NCBI RefSeq assembly: GCF_046774425.1
Contig: NZ_CP177248.1
Span: 990,180-1,054,179 of the forward strand
DNA from: Malacoplasma muris
GTDB lineage: Bacteria; Bacillota_I; Bacilli_A; Mycoplasmatales; Mycoplasmoidaceae
DNA: 64,000 nucleotides
Direction of reading: 5' to 3'
The position numbers and the translations under genes are program-made. Below the pieces are notes generated by a model. That model saw nothing but the letters and a program-made list of their open reading frames with translations. It was not told where the DNA came from and did not search any database. Of the stretch, positions 9,673-20,900 are shown piece by piece (positions within the stretch are counted from its first letter, which is position 1; each line of letters starts with the position of its first letter).

Positions 9673-10512
9673 TTATTTTCTACGTCTCACAATTAGTGAA
9701 GAAGAAGATTTTTTAGCATTTCTTGTTTTAACACCCATGTGTCTTTTACCTCATGGAGTTCTTGGAGCGTCATGCCCAATTGAGCTTCTACCCTCTCCTC
9801 CACCATGTGGGTGATCATTAGGGTTCATAACTGAACCTCTTACTGTTGGTCTAACACCTCTATGTCTATTAGAACCTGCTTTACCAATAACTACAAGGTT
9901 ATGGTCTCCATTTGAAACAATACCAACTGTAGCCATACAGTTATTTAATATTTTTCTAACTTCCCCTGAAGGTAGTTTTAATAAAGTATATTTACCTGTT
10001 TCATCCTTACCAAGGATTTGAGCAGAAGTACCAGCTGATCTAATCATTTGAGCTCCCTTACCAGGAACATACTCAACATTATGAACAAATGTACCTTCTG
10101 GAATAAATTCAATTGGCATTGAATTACCAACTCTAATATCAATTAATTGATTACTTGATAATATTTTATCTCCAACCTTTAAATCTTTTGGAGCAATTAT
10201 ATATCTTTTTTCTCCATCCTCATATGAAACCAATGAAATAAATGATGTTCTATTTGGATCATATTCAATTGTCTTTACAGTGGCAATTTTATTTATTTTA
10301 TCTCTTTTAAAATCAATAATTCTGTATTTTCTTTTTGACCCACCACCATGATGTCTTACAGTGATTGTACCTTCATTGTTTCTACCAGAATGCTTTTTTA
10401 ATGGAACAAGCAATGATTTTTCTGGTGTAGAAGTAGTTAAAACACTTTTATAATCAATAATGGCTGTTTGTCTTATACCGCTACTTCTTGCTTTTATACG
10501 TCTTACTGGCAT
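9673..10512 (-). CDS. rplB: 50S ribosomal protein L2
   Basis: Essential for peptidyl transferase centre assembly and subunit joining. The 279-aa protein contains the active-site signature RGSVMNPNDHPHGGGEGR and ends with the basic SLIVRRRK. The Trp of TPWGKRHMG is a TGA codon. Length and order are normal. Confidence 0.97.
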
Positions 10513-10546
10513 ATATGCATTTCCTTTCTGCTTTTCGCCTAATTAA

Positions 10547-10861
10547 CTATTTTTTTTCTGTACTTTTTGCTTCTTCTTCATCAAAAGCAATATCAACACC
10601 TTTTGGAAGAGTAATATAAGCAATTCTTTTAAATTTAGATAAACCAGGATTTCTTGTGCCTGTTCTTATAGCAACAGGTTTTCTATTAACAACATTTACT
10701 TTTTCTGGAGCAAATCCATAAATCATTTTAAAAGCCAATGCAATCTCTTGCTTACTTGCCTTTTTATTTACTTCAAAAACATATTTTTTAACATCCAATG
10801 CTCTTAAACTATAAGTTTTTTCAGAATTTAAAGGTTTAATAATAACATTTAATAAATCCAT
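10547..10861 (-). CDS. rplW: 50S ribosomal protein L23
   Basis: Exit-tunnel protein that docks trigger factor and SRP. The 104-aa sequence carries the N-terminal IIKPLNSEKTYSL motif and a rRNA-binding loop (GTRNPGLSKFKRIAYITLPKG). It starts within TAATG at the end of rplD, sharing one base, so re-initiation by the same ribosome is likely. Confidence 0.95.
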   Translation of the reverse strand: MDLLNVIIKPLNSEKTYSLRALDVKKYVFEVNKKASKQEIALAFKMIYGFAPEKVNVVNRKPVAIRTGTRNPGLSKFKRIAYITLPKGVDIAFDEEEAKSTEKK

Positions 10862-11496
10862 TATTTAAATACCTCCGAAATCTTGTTAAATGCATCCTCT
10901 TGAATAATAGCTATATCACTATTAATAATATCTTTCACAGAAACTTGGTTTCATAATTTTGGATTAATTGTTGGTATATTTCAACATGATTTTATAAAAT
11001 TTTCATGTTGCTCATTTAAAACAATTAAAACTTTTTTATCTACTAAATTAATTTTCTTAATAAAAGTTGAAATTGTTTTTGTAGAAGGTTTTTTCAACTC
11101 AACTTTATTTACTAACAAATTTAATTCATTATCATTTATTTTTAAAGTAATAGCTGATCTAAAGGCTAACTTGCTAATTTTTGAATTTAACTTAATTTTA
11201 TAATTTTTATTTGGAGTAACACCAAATGCAACACCACCACCAACTCATTGTGGATTTCTAATTGAACCTTGTCTTGCTCTACCTGTATGTTTTTGTCTGT
11301 ATGGTTTTCTACCACCACCACGTACTTCTCCCTTGCTTAAAGTAGAATGTGTACCTTGTCTTTCGCTAGCGTTTTCTACAATAATAGAGTCAAAAATTGC
11401 TTGCTTATTAACTTTTTTTTCAATTAATTTTGTGTTTTTCAATTCAACATTTTTAACATTTCCATCAAGGTCTGAAAAAAATTTAACAGTAGCCAT
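10861..11496 (-). CDS. rplD: 50S ribosomal protein L4
   Basis: Lines the exit tunnel; in E. coli it also represses the S10 operon. The tunnel loop RGGGRKPYRQKHTGRARQGSIRNPQW (positions about 65-90) is intact, with TGA for the Trp. The protein has 211 aa, a normal length. It overlaps rplW by one base. Confidence 0.95.
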
Positions 11497-11498
11497 AA

Positions 11499-12251
11499 TT
11501 AATTACCTTCCTTATTTTCTTGTGCCTCATGTGAAGTATCTACAGCTTGAGCATGTTCTTGTATAGCAGCTTCTTCTGATACTTTACCTTTACACAATTT
11601 TAATGGTTCAATAAATTTTGTTTTTTTAGAAGTTGTTTTAATGCAAACTACTCCATCATTAGGACCAGGAACTGAACCATGAATTAAAATTAAGTTTTTT
11701 ACTGCATCTATACTTATTACAGTTAAATTTGCAATTGTTATTAATTCATTTCCTCAATGACCAGACATTTTTTTGCCTTTCATTACTCTTTGACCTTGAC
11801 TACCACCACGGCCAAAAGAAATTGAACCTTGATATCTATGTGGATATCCAGCACCATGTCCTAAAGGTCCTACTTTAAAATTTCATCTTTTAATAGCACC
11901 AGTGAATCCATGTCCCTTTGAAATTGCTTGAACATCAACTTTATCTCCAGCTTTAAAAGTTGATACAGTCAATTTATCTCCAACATTATATCCATCAACA
12001 TCTCTAAACTCTTTTATAAATCTTTTTGGTTCTTGTTTTATTTTCTTAAAATAACCTTGTTTAGGTTTATTCAAAACTCTTTCTTCAACAGATACAAAAC
12101 CAACTTTTGTTGATACATAACCATTTTTATCTTTTGTTTTATTTTCTAATACTACATTTGGTTCAACATGAATAACAGTAACTGGTATAACTTTACCACT
12201 TTCTAAAAATACTTGTGTCATACCAACTTTTTTACCTAATAACATTTTCAT
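11499..12251 (-). CDS. rplC: 50S ribosomal protein L3
   Basis: Assembly initiator near the peptidyl transferase centre. It begins MLLGKKVGMTQVF after a short MK; the extended loop ([37 protein letters not shown]) is recognisable, although the family RSGSIG is GSIS here. About 35 acidic/Glu-rich residues extend the C-terminus (250 aa in total). The first ATG (12251) has GAGGT upstream at good spacing. Confidence 0.94.
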
Positions 12252-12285
12252 ATTTTTACCTCATATAATTTTTTATATTATCTTT

Positions 12286-12591
12286 TTATAAAGTAATTTG
12301 AATTTCAACACCTGATGGTATTATTAAATTTTTCAAATTCTCTCTTGTTTTATCTGTAGTATTAGTTAAGATAATTAAACGTTTATGTGTTCTTCTCTCA
12401 AATTGTTCACGTGATGGTTTGTTCACATGTGGAGAACGACAAATTGTAAATACTTCTTTTTTTGTTGGAAGTGGAATTGGTCCCTTAACATTAGCTCCAC
12501 TATCTTTAGAAGTTTTAATAATTTTCTTAACTGATTCATCTAATAATCTATGATCATAAGAAAATAACTTTATTTTTAATTCATTTTTCAT
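12286..12591 (-). CDS. rpsJ: 30S ribosomal protein S10
   Basis: First gene of the S10 operon; S10 also acts in antitermination as NusE. The 101-aa sequence contains the signature FTICRSPHVNKPSREQFERRTHKR and GVEIQITL at the end. AAAGGA precedes the start, and the bases between this site and the ATG can pair with an upstream stretch of the leader. Confidence 0.97.
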   Translation of the reverse strand: MKNELKIKLFSYDHRLLDESVKKIIKTSKDSGANVKGPIPLPTKKEVFTICRSPHVNKPSREQFERRTHKRLIILTNTTDKTRENLKNLIIPSGVEIQITL

Positions 12592-12594
12592 ATC

Positions 12595-12681
12595 TTAGTT
12601 GTCCTTTCAATGATTACAATCATATTTTTATATAATTGTTATTATTTCTATAAATGAGTTACCTGATCACTTGACAACTAA
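12595..12681 (-). promoter_or_regulatory. rpsJ leader with long-range pairing near the start codon
   Basis: In the mRNA a nine-base stretch TTAGTTGTC (12673-12681) is exactly complementary to GACAACTAA (12595-12603), which lies between the rpsJ ribosome binding site and its ATG. The loop holds a smaller hairpin (ATGAT-TGTA-ATCAT). This could mask the start, as operon leaders for ribosomal autoregulation do. A nine-base match in such AT-rich DNA may also be chance. Confidence 0.35.
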
Positions 12682-12725
12682 TATTGGTGTATCAGCAATC
12701 TCAAATATAGACACAATACCTTATG

Positions 12726-12754
12726 ATTATAACAAAAATTATATATATTGATAA
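12726..12754 (-). promoter_or_regulatory. probable promoter of the S10 operon
   Basis: A TATAAT -10 box (12726-12731) sits about 135 bases upstream of rpsJ, with a weak -35 (TTATCA) 17 bases further up. A second TATAAT overlaps slightly upstream at 12738-12743. No other promoter-like site is nearer the gene. Confidence 0.4.
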
Positions 12755-12770
12755 ACTTATTTTAATAAAC

Positions 12771-12801
12771 AAAAAATCTGCAATTTTAAACTGCAGATTA
12801 A
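12771..12801 (-). terminator. rho-independent terminator after the peroxiredoxin gene
   Basis: An 8-bp stem (AATCTGCA / TGCAGATT) is followed on the minus strand by a run of six T. It lies immediately downstream of the peroxiredoxin stop and separates it from the S10 promoter. Confidence 0.75.
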
Positions 12802-12804
12802 TTA

Positions 12805-13401
12805 TTAAAGTTTTTCTTTATTTTTACTCAAGTATTCAGATACACCTTCAGGTGTTGCTTTCATACCATCTTGACCTTTTTTTCAATTAGCAGGGCAAAC
12901 ATCTCCATGTTGTTCAAAAAATGTTAATGCATCAACCATTCTTAGCATTTCATCAATATTTCTTCCTAATGGTAGATCATTGATAACAGCATGTCTTACT
13001 ATTCCTTGTCTATCAATTAAAAAAGATGCTCTTAATGAAACTCCTGCATCACACAAAACATCATATGCAATTGAAATTTCTTTTTTAATATCTGATACAA
13101 TTGGGAATTTAATATGTCCAATTCCACCCTTATTTACTTCTGTATTTCTTCATGCTAAATGAACATAATCAGAGTCAATGCTAACACCTATAATGTTATA
13201 TCCTCTTTCTCTAAATTCTAAGCATTTATTATCAAAAGCAATAATTTCTGATGGACAAACAAATGTAAAATCTTTTGGTCAAAAAAATAGTACTATACCA
13301 TTCTTTCCACTATTTTTATATAACTCAAAATTATCAACTATTTTACCATCAGGCAAAACTGCTGGTGCTAAGAAATTAGGTGCTTTTTTAGTTACAATCA
13401 T
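12805..13401 (-). CDS. 2-Cys peroxiredoxin (AhpC/Prx1 type)
   Basis: Reduces hydrogen peroxide and organic peroxides. The peroxidatic Cys is C49 in FTFVCPSEI and the resolving Cys is C169 in GDVCPANW, so it is a typical 2-Cys enzyme that forms disulfide dimers and needs thioredoxin or a similar reductant. It has 198 aa, a normal length. AAGGAG precedes the ATG. Two TGA-Trp codons occur at conserved positions (FFWPKDF, PANWKKG). It is monocistronic by position, with its own terminator; no AhpF is adjacent. Confidence 0.93.
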
Positions 13402-13477
13402 ATTTTTTCTCCTTATCTATTATGTAATACATATAGTATTATAATATTTATTCAACATTTTAATAAATGAAAAAATA

Positions 13478-14617
13478 TTAGCCAAATAAATTTCAATTAA
13501 CCATGGATGAAACAACAAATAAAATAGCAGCATAAGTTGAAGTCACAAACACTAATGAGTCAACTCTGTCAAGAATACCACCATGACTTTTTAATATAGT
13601 TCCATAATCTTTTATATTAAAATTTCTTTTTATATAGCTAAATGTTAAATCTCCCATTATAGAAATAACTACAAGCGTGATAGATGTACATAATATTCAA
13701 ATTCAATTAACTCAATCTTTTGCTGATGCAAAAATAGAAAGTGTTTTAAAACCAACATTAGTTGCATCTATTTTTCATAATGAAGAATAAACCATTAATC
13801 CAATTATGGCAATTATACTTCCACCTATTGCTCCTTCTCAAGTTTTATTAGGACTAATTGCTGGTGCCATTTTAGTTTTTCCAAACATTAAGCCAACTAT
13901 GTAACATGATGCATCAGTAAATACAACTGAAAAAAATATAAATAATAAAACAACTCATGATTTTAATAAACCAATAATTCCAAATGACATGAATCCAAAT
14001 GGAACTATAAACATAATAAAATTAAGTGTTAATACATTTTTAAAATTATTAAGTTTTGTAAAACCCAACATTACATTCATTACAATAATTGTTATTAACA
14101 TTGAAGCTAATATGGTACCAAAAAATAATCTTATTTTATTTAATTCATTTATTTTTCCATCAAGTTCACTACTATAAAATGCTATGGGGACTTTATCATT
14201 AAACAATCCAAGATATTTAAAAGATAAATAAGATAGATTAGGCAAAAAAAAGAAAAGTGTTCCTGAAATTAAAATACCAACTAATGTTTTTCAGTTTCTT
14301 CCAAAAATAAACCTATTAATTTCAATCATTGCAATAACAAACGGTGCATAAATAATAAATAAGTATAAAATTGAAAAAACAATTTTAAATGATTCTGGAA
14401 AACTATCTTTTATTATAAGTTTTGACACTTGTGTTTCATCAGAAAAAAAGGAAAATAAAATAACTAGTATATAGTATATGAAAACATAAATAGAAATTAA
14501 TGTTCTATTTTGAAATGTTCTTTTTTTACCATCATCCAGTTTATTAACATTAATATCTATTTTTTTGAAAAAATTATTTGATTTTATTAAACTATTATTA
14601 TTTATCTTATTGTTCAT
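13478..14617 (-). CDS. cdsA: phosphatidate cytidylyltransferase
   Basis: Makes CDP-diacylglycerol from phosphatidate and CTP for phospholipid synthesis. The 379-aa protein has about eight membrane segments, and the family signature near the C-terminus is visible (DHGGILDRVDSL). An N-terminal hydrophilic stretch of about 50 residues is unusual in Bacillus enzymes but common in mycoplasmas. Its ATG overlaps the end of uppS by 11 bases, so the pair is coupled. Confidence 0.9.
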
Positions 14618-15302
14618 TTATTTTTCCAAATCTTCTATCTCTATTATAGTATTCTTTTACATTTGAATTAAAATTTAACTCATTATAATCTGGTCACAAA
14701 GCTTCTTCAAAAATAATTTCAGAATATGCTAAATCATATAGAGCAAAATTACTTATTCTTTTTTCATTTCCTGTTCTTATTAGCAAATCAATTGGGGGCA
14801 ATTCACTTGTTAATAATAATTCTTTAATATTGCTAATTTTTTTTGAAAAATTTTTGTCTAATATTTTTTCAAAAGCGTTTTCAATATCTTTTGTACCACT
14901 ATAATTAAAAAAAATATTAACTATTATACCTTTGTTATCTTTAGTGGATTCAACAACTGATTTAATTTTCCTCACTATTAAAGGATTCAAATTTGTTTCA
15001 AATCCTATTCAATTTAGTTTTATATTTTTTTTGTTTAAATATTTTTTAGTTTTATTTGTTAAATGGTCAATAAGCAATTGCAGTAGATACTCAACTTCTA
15101 ATTTTGGTCTATTTCAATTTTCTACACTAAATGCAAACAAAGAAAGGTATTTTATGTTTTCATTAATTGCATAGTCAATAACTTTTGGTATCACTTTTGC
15201 ACCTTCTAAATGTCCTACATTTCTTGGTTTGTTTTTTTTAGTAGCTCATCTACCATTGCCATCCATAATATATGCTATGTGATTCAATTTATGTTTTTTC
15301 AT
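14607..15302 (-). CDS. uppS: isoprenyl (undecaprenyl-type) diphosphate synthase
   Basis: Condenses isopentenyl diphosphate into long cis-prenyl chains. The N-terminal motif HIAYIMDGNGRWA contains the catalytic Asp, and the C-terminal LLIRTGNEKRISNFALYDLAYSEIIF matches the substrate-binding region. It has 231 aa. In a wall-less cell the lipid carrier may serve glycosylation; that is inference. It lies in the conserved frr-uppS-cdsA run. Confidence 0.92.
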
Positions 15303-15306
15303 TATT

Positions 15307-15858
15307 CTATAAAGACATTAAATCTTTTTCTTTCTTACTAAATAATTCATCTAATTTTGAATTATATAATTTAGTAGTTTTGTCTAATTCTAGATCATAT
15401 TGTTTAATTTCATCTTCTCTTAATTCTTTATCTGCTTTATATTTTTTATGAATATCGTTTCTAATATTTCTTATACCAATTTTTGCATTTTCAAGAACTT
15501 CTTTACATTTTTTAACAGAATTCTTTCTAGTTTCTTCAGTTTGAGAAGGAAAATTAATTCTAAGTAAATCAGCATCAACTTGAGGTGTTAAACCTAAATT
15601 TGATTTAAGAATTTCTTGATTTATTTCATGTAATAATGATTTATCATATGGTTTAACAATTAATGTTCTTCCTTCTGCAACATGCACATTAGCTATTTCA
15701 TTAAGTTTAACTTTTGAACCATAAGCATCAAATAAAAGTGAGTCAAAAATTGTTGGTGATGGTCTACCAGTTCTAATCTTAGAAAATTCACTTTCTAATC
15801 AATTAATTTTCTCATTAGCTTTTTTATCAAATTCTTCTTTATAAACTTTTCATTCCAT
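15307..15858 (-). CDS. frr: ribosome recycling factor
   Basis: Splits the post-termination ribosome together with EF-G. The 183-aa protein includes KIRTGRPSPTIFD, the domain II part GRTLIVKPYDKS and the C-terminal helix RNDIHKKYKADKELREDE. The start at 15858 (MEWKVYKEEF) contains a TGA-Trp as its third codon. It lies between pyrH and uppS, as in most Firmicutes. Confidence 0.95.
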
Positions 15859-15868
15859 AAATTATATC

Positions 15869-16594
15869 CTATTCAATGATTGTAAATTTTGACTTTCTAT
15901 TTAGTGTATCTATAATGCTATTTTTTTCATTTATGTTAAAAACAATAATTTTGGTTTTATACTCCTTGCACAAAGCAATTGCTGTAGTATCCATTACTCT
16001 TAAATTTTTAGAAATAACATCATCATAAGTTAGTGTTTTATAAAACTCTGCATTAGGGTTTTCTAATGGATCACAAGAATACACTCCATCAACATTATTT
16101 TTTCCCATTAAAATAAATTTTGCACCAATTTCTATTGCAGTAATAGCTGAACCTGTATCAGTTGAAAAATATGGCATACCAGTTCCAGCAGCTAATATTG
16201 CAACTCCACCTTTATTTAAATAATCTTTAACATTTCTTAAATAATAAGTATCACAAATTTTTTCCATTTCTATTTTTGAGAAAACTTTTGCATCAATATT
16301 TATATTTTTCAAAATAGATTCAAAAGCAATAGAATTTATTATTGTTGCCAACATTCCCATATAATCTGCTTGATCTCTTGGCATATTAACTTTACTTGCT
16401 ATAGAACCTCTTCAAATATTTCCACCACCAAGAACAATTGCAACATTAAAATGATTTATTAAAACTTTAATTTGCTGTGCAATCTCATTTAAAATTTCAA
16501 AAGAAATTATATTATCACTGTCATTATGATTAAGTGAGGCTCCACTTAATTTCAACATTATAGTTGTTCTATTGCTATTATTGTTTGAATGCAT
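15869..16594 (-). CDS. pyrH: uridylate kinase
   Basis: Phosphorylates UMP to UDP. The amino acid kinase fold is clear: MLKLSGASL near residue 13, the VLGGGNIWRG loop and the DTGSAITAIEIGA segment. It has 241 aa, a normal length. It follows the tsf terminator and starts a four-gene run with frr, uppS and cdsA. Confidence 0.95.
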
Positions 16595-16614
16595 AAATAT
16601 CTCCTATACTACAT

Positions 16615-16641
16615 AAAAAAATAGATTTGATCTATTTTTTT
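16615..16641 (-). terminator. terminator between tsf and pyrH
   Basis: A perfect 12-bp stem (AAAAAAATAGAT / ATCTATTTTTTT) with a TTG loop lies just after the tsf stop. The pure A/T flanks let it work in the minus direction. Confidence 0.7.
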
Positions 16642-16651
16642 ACATCAAAAC

Positions 16652-17548
16652 CTATTTTTTCATTTGTGCAGCTACTTCACTTGCAAAATCATCAACTTTT
16701 TTTTCAATACCTTCACCCAATTCAAAACGAACCATGTCTATAACTTTTGCATTTTTTTGTTCTAGTAATTTTTTAATAGTTATACTACCATCTTTAAAAA
16801 AAGGTTGTTCTTCTAAACAATTTTCTGAAAGAATTTTATTTAATCTTCCATCAATAATTTTATCCATAAATTTTGGATCTTTTTTAGAGTTTTTTGATTC
16901 TTCTTTAGATTTTTCTAAAAGAATTTTTCTTTCAGATTCTAATCATTTATTATCAACTTTTTCTTTACTTAAAAATCTAGGATTCATAGCTGTTAGATGC
17001 ATTGCAATATCTTTTGCTAATGAATCATCTACAATACCATCAATTAAAATAGCAGATGATATTTTTGAATTACTATGTTGGTATGCTCCAAAAGATTGAT
17101 TTGATTTTTTTGTTAATAACATTGCTCTTCTAAATTCAATTTTTTCACCAATTTTAGCTGTTGCTTCCACACATGCAGTTTTAACATCTTTACCATTTTT
17201 TAGTTGCATTTTTTCTACTGATTCTTTGTCCACTTTTTTGTTTATAAAAATAGCATCAATTATATCATTAACTAAATTTATAAATTCTTCATTTTTTGCA
17301 ACAAAATCTGTTTGAGAATTAACTTCCAAAACTAAACATTGATCTCCTCTAATAACTGCATTTGTTAAACCTTCTGCAGCAATAGCATCAGCTTTTTTAG
17401 CAGCTTTTGAAATTCCCTTTTCTCTTAGTCATTCAATAGCCTTATCTATGTCACCATTTGATTCAGCCAATGCCTTTTGACAATCCATAAATCCAGCTTG
17501 TGTTCTTTCTCTTAATTCTTTAACTTTTTGCGGAGTGATATTACTCAT
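16652..17548 (-). CDS. tsf: elongation factor Ts
   Basis: Nucleotide exchange factor for EF-Tu. The N-terminal UBA region (LRERTQAGFMDCQKALAE) and the core VNSQTDFVAKNEEF identify it. It has 298 aa, normal for the family. In most bacteria it directly follows rpsB; here the two are 2.2 kb apart with three unrelated genes and two terminators between them. Confidence 0.95.
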
Positions 17549-17636
17549 AAAATTCTCCTATCCATATAGTGATAATTAAAATAATTTTCATTCTTTCTAA
17601 TTGTAATACATTTTAATGATTTAAAACAAGCAAAAT

Positions 17637-17672
17637 AAAAAACATAGTCCCTAAATTGGATCTATGTTTTTC
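17637..17672 (-). terminator. terminator after ldh
   Basis: The stem AAAAACATAG / CTATGTTTTT with a 14-base loop lies 23 bases beyond the ldh stop; its left flank gives a U-run in the minus transcript. Confidence 0.65.
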
Positions 17673-17694
17673 TAATTATAACTATTCTTAATAA

Positions 17695-18636
17695 CTATTC
17701 AATTCCAAGTTCAGCAGCAACTTCATCATACACTTTTTTCATTTGTTTAGCTGATTTTATAAATTTTGCTTTTTCTGCCTTATTTAATTCTAATTTTATT
17801 GGTCTACTTCATCCATCTTTATTAATAACTGCTGGTCATCCAAGTTGAAGATTGTATGTCCCATTTGTTACACAAGATACAGGTAATACAATATTTTCAT
17901 CTTGCAATACTGCTCTACAAATTTTGTTTAATGCAGCTCCAATACCATAAAATGTAGCTCTTTTTAAATTAATAATTTTATAAGCCATTCTCATTACTTC
18001 ATTATGCATTTTATTTTGTTGAGCTTCAGTCATTTTTCCACCAAATTTTGCTAACGGAATTCCACCAATTGTAGCAGCAGAGAAAACTGAAACTGATGAG
18101 TCACCATGTTCACCTACAACATATGCACAAACACTTTTTGGACTAACTTTATATTTTTCACATAATAATCTATTCAATCTTACTGAATCTAAGCTAGTAC
18201 CACTTCCAATTACTCTATGTGGATCAAAACCTGTCATTCTTTGATACAAAGTAGTAATAATATCTACTGGATTAGATGCAATTACAGTAATCCCTTCAAA
18301 TCCAGAATCTCTTACACCATTTGCTATATCTTGAATAATTCTTGCATTTCTTCCTACTAATTGAATTCTTGTTTCTCCCGGTTTTTGAGCTACACCTGCA
18401 GTAATAACTACAATGTCAGCATCTGAACAATCATCATAACTTCCATATTTTACATATTTAGGCGGTTGCACTAAATTTGGGATAGCATCTGAAGTATCAA
18501 TTGCATTTCCTTTAGCAGCACCTTCAAATGCATCTATTAATACATATTCATCAAATAAATTTTGGTTCATAGCACCATATAGAAAAGCTGTACCAACAGC
18601 ACCACAACCAATCAAAACCACTTTTCTAGTTTTCAT
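17695..18636 (-). CDS. ldh: L-lactate dehydrogenase
   Basis: Reduces pyruvate to lactate and re-oxidises NADH at the end of glycolysis. The NAD-binding GCGAVGTAF is at residues 10-18. The substrate-specificity loop has Gln (AGVAQKPGETR) where malate dehydrogenases have Arg, and the catalytic His is in GEHGDSSV. It has 313 aa, a normal length. Its ATG overlaps the end of coaD by 11 bases, indicating coupling. It shows that the organism also ferments sugars in addition to degrading arginine. Confidence 0.94.
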
Positions 18637-19060
18637 TTTTGTTACTCCTTAATATTGATGAGGAAGATATTTTCCTCATGCTTTCATCCGATAAGAAATA
18701 TATTATTTCAAAGTCAACAGAAATTTGTTTATATGAATCATACAAAGACATTTCATATTTAAAATCTTCAATACTTCTTACACCTCTTATTATATAATAG
18801 CAATTAAGCATATTTAAAATATCTATTGTTAAACCTTCATTTTTTATAACTTTTATATTTTTATTATTTTTTACAAAATTAGAGTTTATTATGTTGTTAT
18901 ATCTAATTTCTATATGAGATGAATTTTTGTTTTCATTATTACTTACAACAATATAAATAATTTCAAAAAGTTTCATAGCTTTATTAATGATAGATTTATG
19001 CCCATCATGAAAAAATTCAAAAGTTCCAGGATATATTGCAATATTATAATTTTTTAACAT
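18626..19060 (-). CDS. coaD: phosphopantetheine adenylyltransferase
   Basis: Makes dephospho-CoA from 4'-phosphopantetheine and ATP. The nucleotidyltransferase HxGH motif is HDGH at residues 18-21, after YPGTFEFF. Further family marks are YIIRGVRSIEDFKYE and the late ISSSSIL. It has 144 aa, slightly short for the family. It sits between a metallo-hydrolase gene and ldh with tight spacing. Confidence 0.9.
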   Translation of the reverse strand: MLKNYNIAIYPGTFEFFHDGHKSIINKAMKLFEIIYIVVSNNENKNSSHIEIRYNNIINSNFVKNNKNIKVIKNEGLTIDILNMLNCYYIIRGVRSIEDFKYEMSLYDSYKQISVDFEIIYFLSDESMRKISSSSILRSNKNEN

Positions 19061-19076
19061 AAATTATTAAATTCCA

Positions 19077-19727
19077 TTATTTTGAATATTCATTTAATTC
19101 ATCATTGTAAACTTTAACTATTTTAAATAAAGAAATTTGATTATGTCCTGGACAAATAATTGAATCATCCTTTGCAAATTTTAAAAATCTTTTCAAAGAC
19201 TTTTTCATCTCTTCTAAATTCCCTGTAGGTAAGTCTGTTCTACCTATACAGTCAGAAAAAATAAAATCTCCTGTGAATATATATTGTTTATATATAAAAG
19301 TTATAGAACCTTTGGAATGGCCTGGAGATAGAAAAATACCAATTATTTCTTGTCCAAATTTTATTTCAGTATTATTAGATTTAATTTCAAATATTTTTTC
19401 TTTTGGAAAAGTTGATGGAGATTTAAATGCCATATTAGATGATATTTGTCTCAAATGAATAGATTCATGCTCTGATATATAAAAAGTAACATCTTTGAAT
19501 TCTTTATAAATTTTGTCAATATCAACTATATGATCATAGTGAGCATGTGTAATAAAAATTTTAACAACACTTATTTTCTTTTCTTTTAAAAAATTTATAA
19601 TTGATTTACCATTTCAACTAGGGTCAATTACAATTGCTGTTTTTTTATTAATTATAATGTATGAATTATTAGCCATTCTTGTATTTTGGAACATATATAA
19701 TTCATCATTAATAAGAGTGTCAAACAT
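19077..19727 (-). CDS. metallo-beta-lactamase-fold hydrolase (glyoxalase II-like)
   Basis: The metal-binding motif THAHYDH (HxHxDH) is near residue 63, followed by a His in SPGHSKGS, an Asp in FTGDFIF and a final His in CPGHNQ, so both zinc sites look complete. It has 216 aa and no membrane segment. Such small MBL proteins are often thiolesterases acting on glutathione-like or other thioesters; the substrate here is unknown. AAGGAA precedes the ATG at 19727. Confidence 0.85.
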
Positions 19728-19756
19728 AATGAATTCCTTTTTTGAAAATTATAATA

Positions 19757-19788
19757 AAAAATAAATCATTTTAAAATGATTTATTTAA
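19757..19788 (-). terminator. terminator after rpsB
   Basis: A fully palindromic 28-base stretch (AAATAAATCATTTT mirrored) lies between the rpsB stop and the next gene. It separates rpsB from the hydrolase-coaD-ldh unit. Confidence 0.65.
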
Positions 19789-19799
19789 ATTTTAATATA

Positions 19800-20834
19800 T
19801 TATTTTTTTTGTTGTGAATTTTGTAAATTTGGTCTATCATAAACAACTTTTCTAAATTCAGGTTTTCTTTTAACAATTTCTGGTAAAACAATTTCATCAT
19901 CTTTTTTATCAACAAATGATTTAGGTAAATTTTTACCTTCAGCTATTGCATCACAAAGAATTCCAATTAATAAATAAACAGATTTTATTGAATAATTATT
20001 TGCAGGAATTACATAATCAATAGATTCAGGATTTGCATTAGTATTACAAATTGCAATTACTTTAATTCCTAATTTTTTTGCCTCTAATAATGCAATTTTT
20101 TCATTTTCAGGATCTGTTAATATTAAAGCTGATGGTAAATCTTTCATAGTTCTAATTCCACCAAAAAATTTTGCCAACTTTTCAGTTTCTTTTCTTTTAG
20201 CAACTTGTTCTTTCTTAGTGAATTTTTCAATTTCACCATACTTTTGCATATATAAAAGATTATTAAATTTTTTAATAGAATTGCTTACAGTTTTAAAATT
20301 TGTTAAAGTACCACCAAGTCATCTTTCATTAATATAAAAAGCTTGAACTCTTTTTGCCTCTTCTTTAACATGATTTTTTATAGTTTTTCCTCTTGTACCT
20401 ACTATTAAAACTGATCCATTATCCTTTGATAAATTCATTAAATAATTGTATGCATCACTTAATGCAATCACTGTTTGCATTAGGTCAATAATATAATTAT
20501 TACCTTTTTTAGTGTAAACAAAACTTTTCATTTTTGGATTTCATTTTTTTGATGTTAAACCAATATGAGCACCAGTTTCCATTAATTTGTTAACACTAAT
20601 AACTTTTTTGAATTTATTATTAGCCACAGTTGGATTTGCATTAATTTTTGCCATAATGTTAGCTTCAATTTCACTAGCTTTTTCTTTGTATGTACTTTCT
20701 GATGATTTTTTAGCTATAACATTATTTTCAACATTTTTTTGTGCAGATTCATTTTTTTGTTTTGTTGTTTCTGCTTTTGCAGTAGTCTTTTTAGACACTG
20801 ATCCAACTTTTTTTTCTGCTTCTTTTTTTGGCAT
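19800..20834 (-). CDS. rpsB: 30S ribosomal protein S2, with N-terminal extension
   Basis: Binds the 30S head-body junction and is required for S1-type functions. The conserved part starts near residue 81 (VNKLMETGAHIGLTSKKWNPKM, Trp from TGA) and continues through GTRGKTIKNHV, NERWLGGTLTNF and the family Asp/Asn loops (ILTDPENE, AICNTNANPESIDYVIPAN). The first 80 residues are a Lys/Glu/Ala-rich low-complexity extension; the total is 344 aa against about 250 in Bacillus. Confidence 0.94.
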
Positions 20835-20900
20835 TTTGTCTCCTTAAATATTTAAAAATACATAATATTATATAATATTTTTTATAAAAATGATTATATA

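Noticed and set aside
17695..18636. Malate dehydrogenase instead of lactate dehydrogenase
   Set aside because: The specificity position is Gln (AQKPGE) where malate dehydrogenases have Arg.
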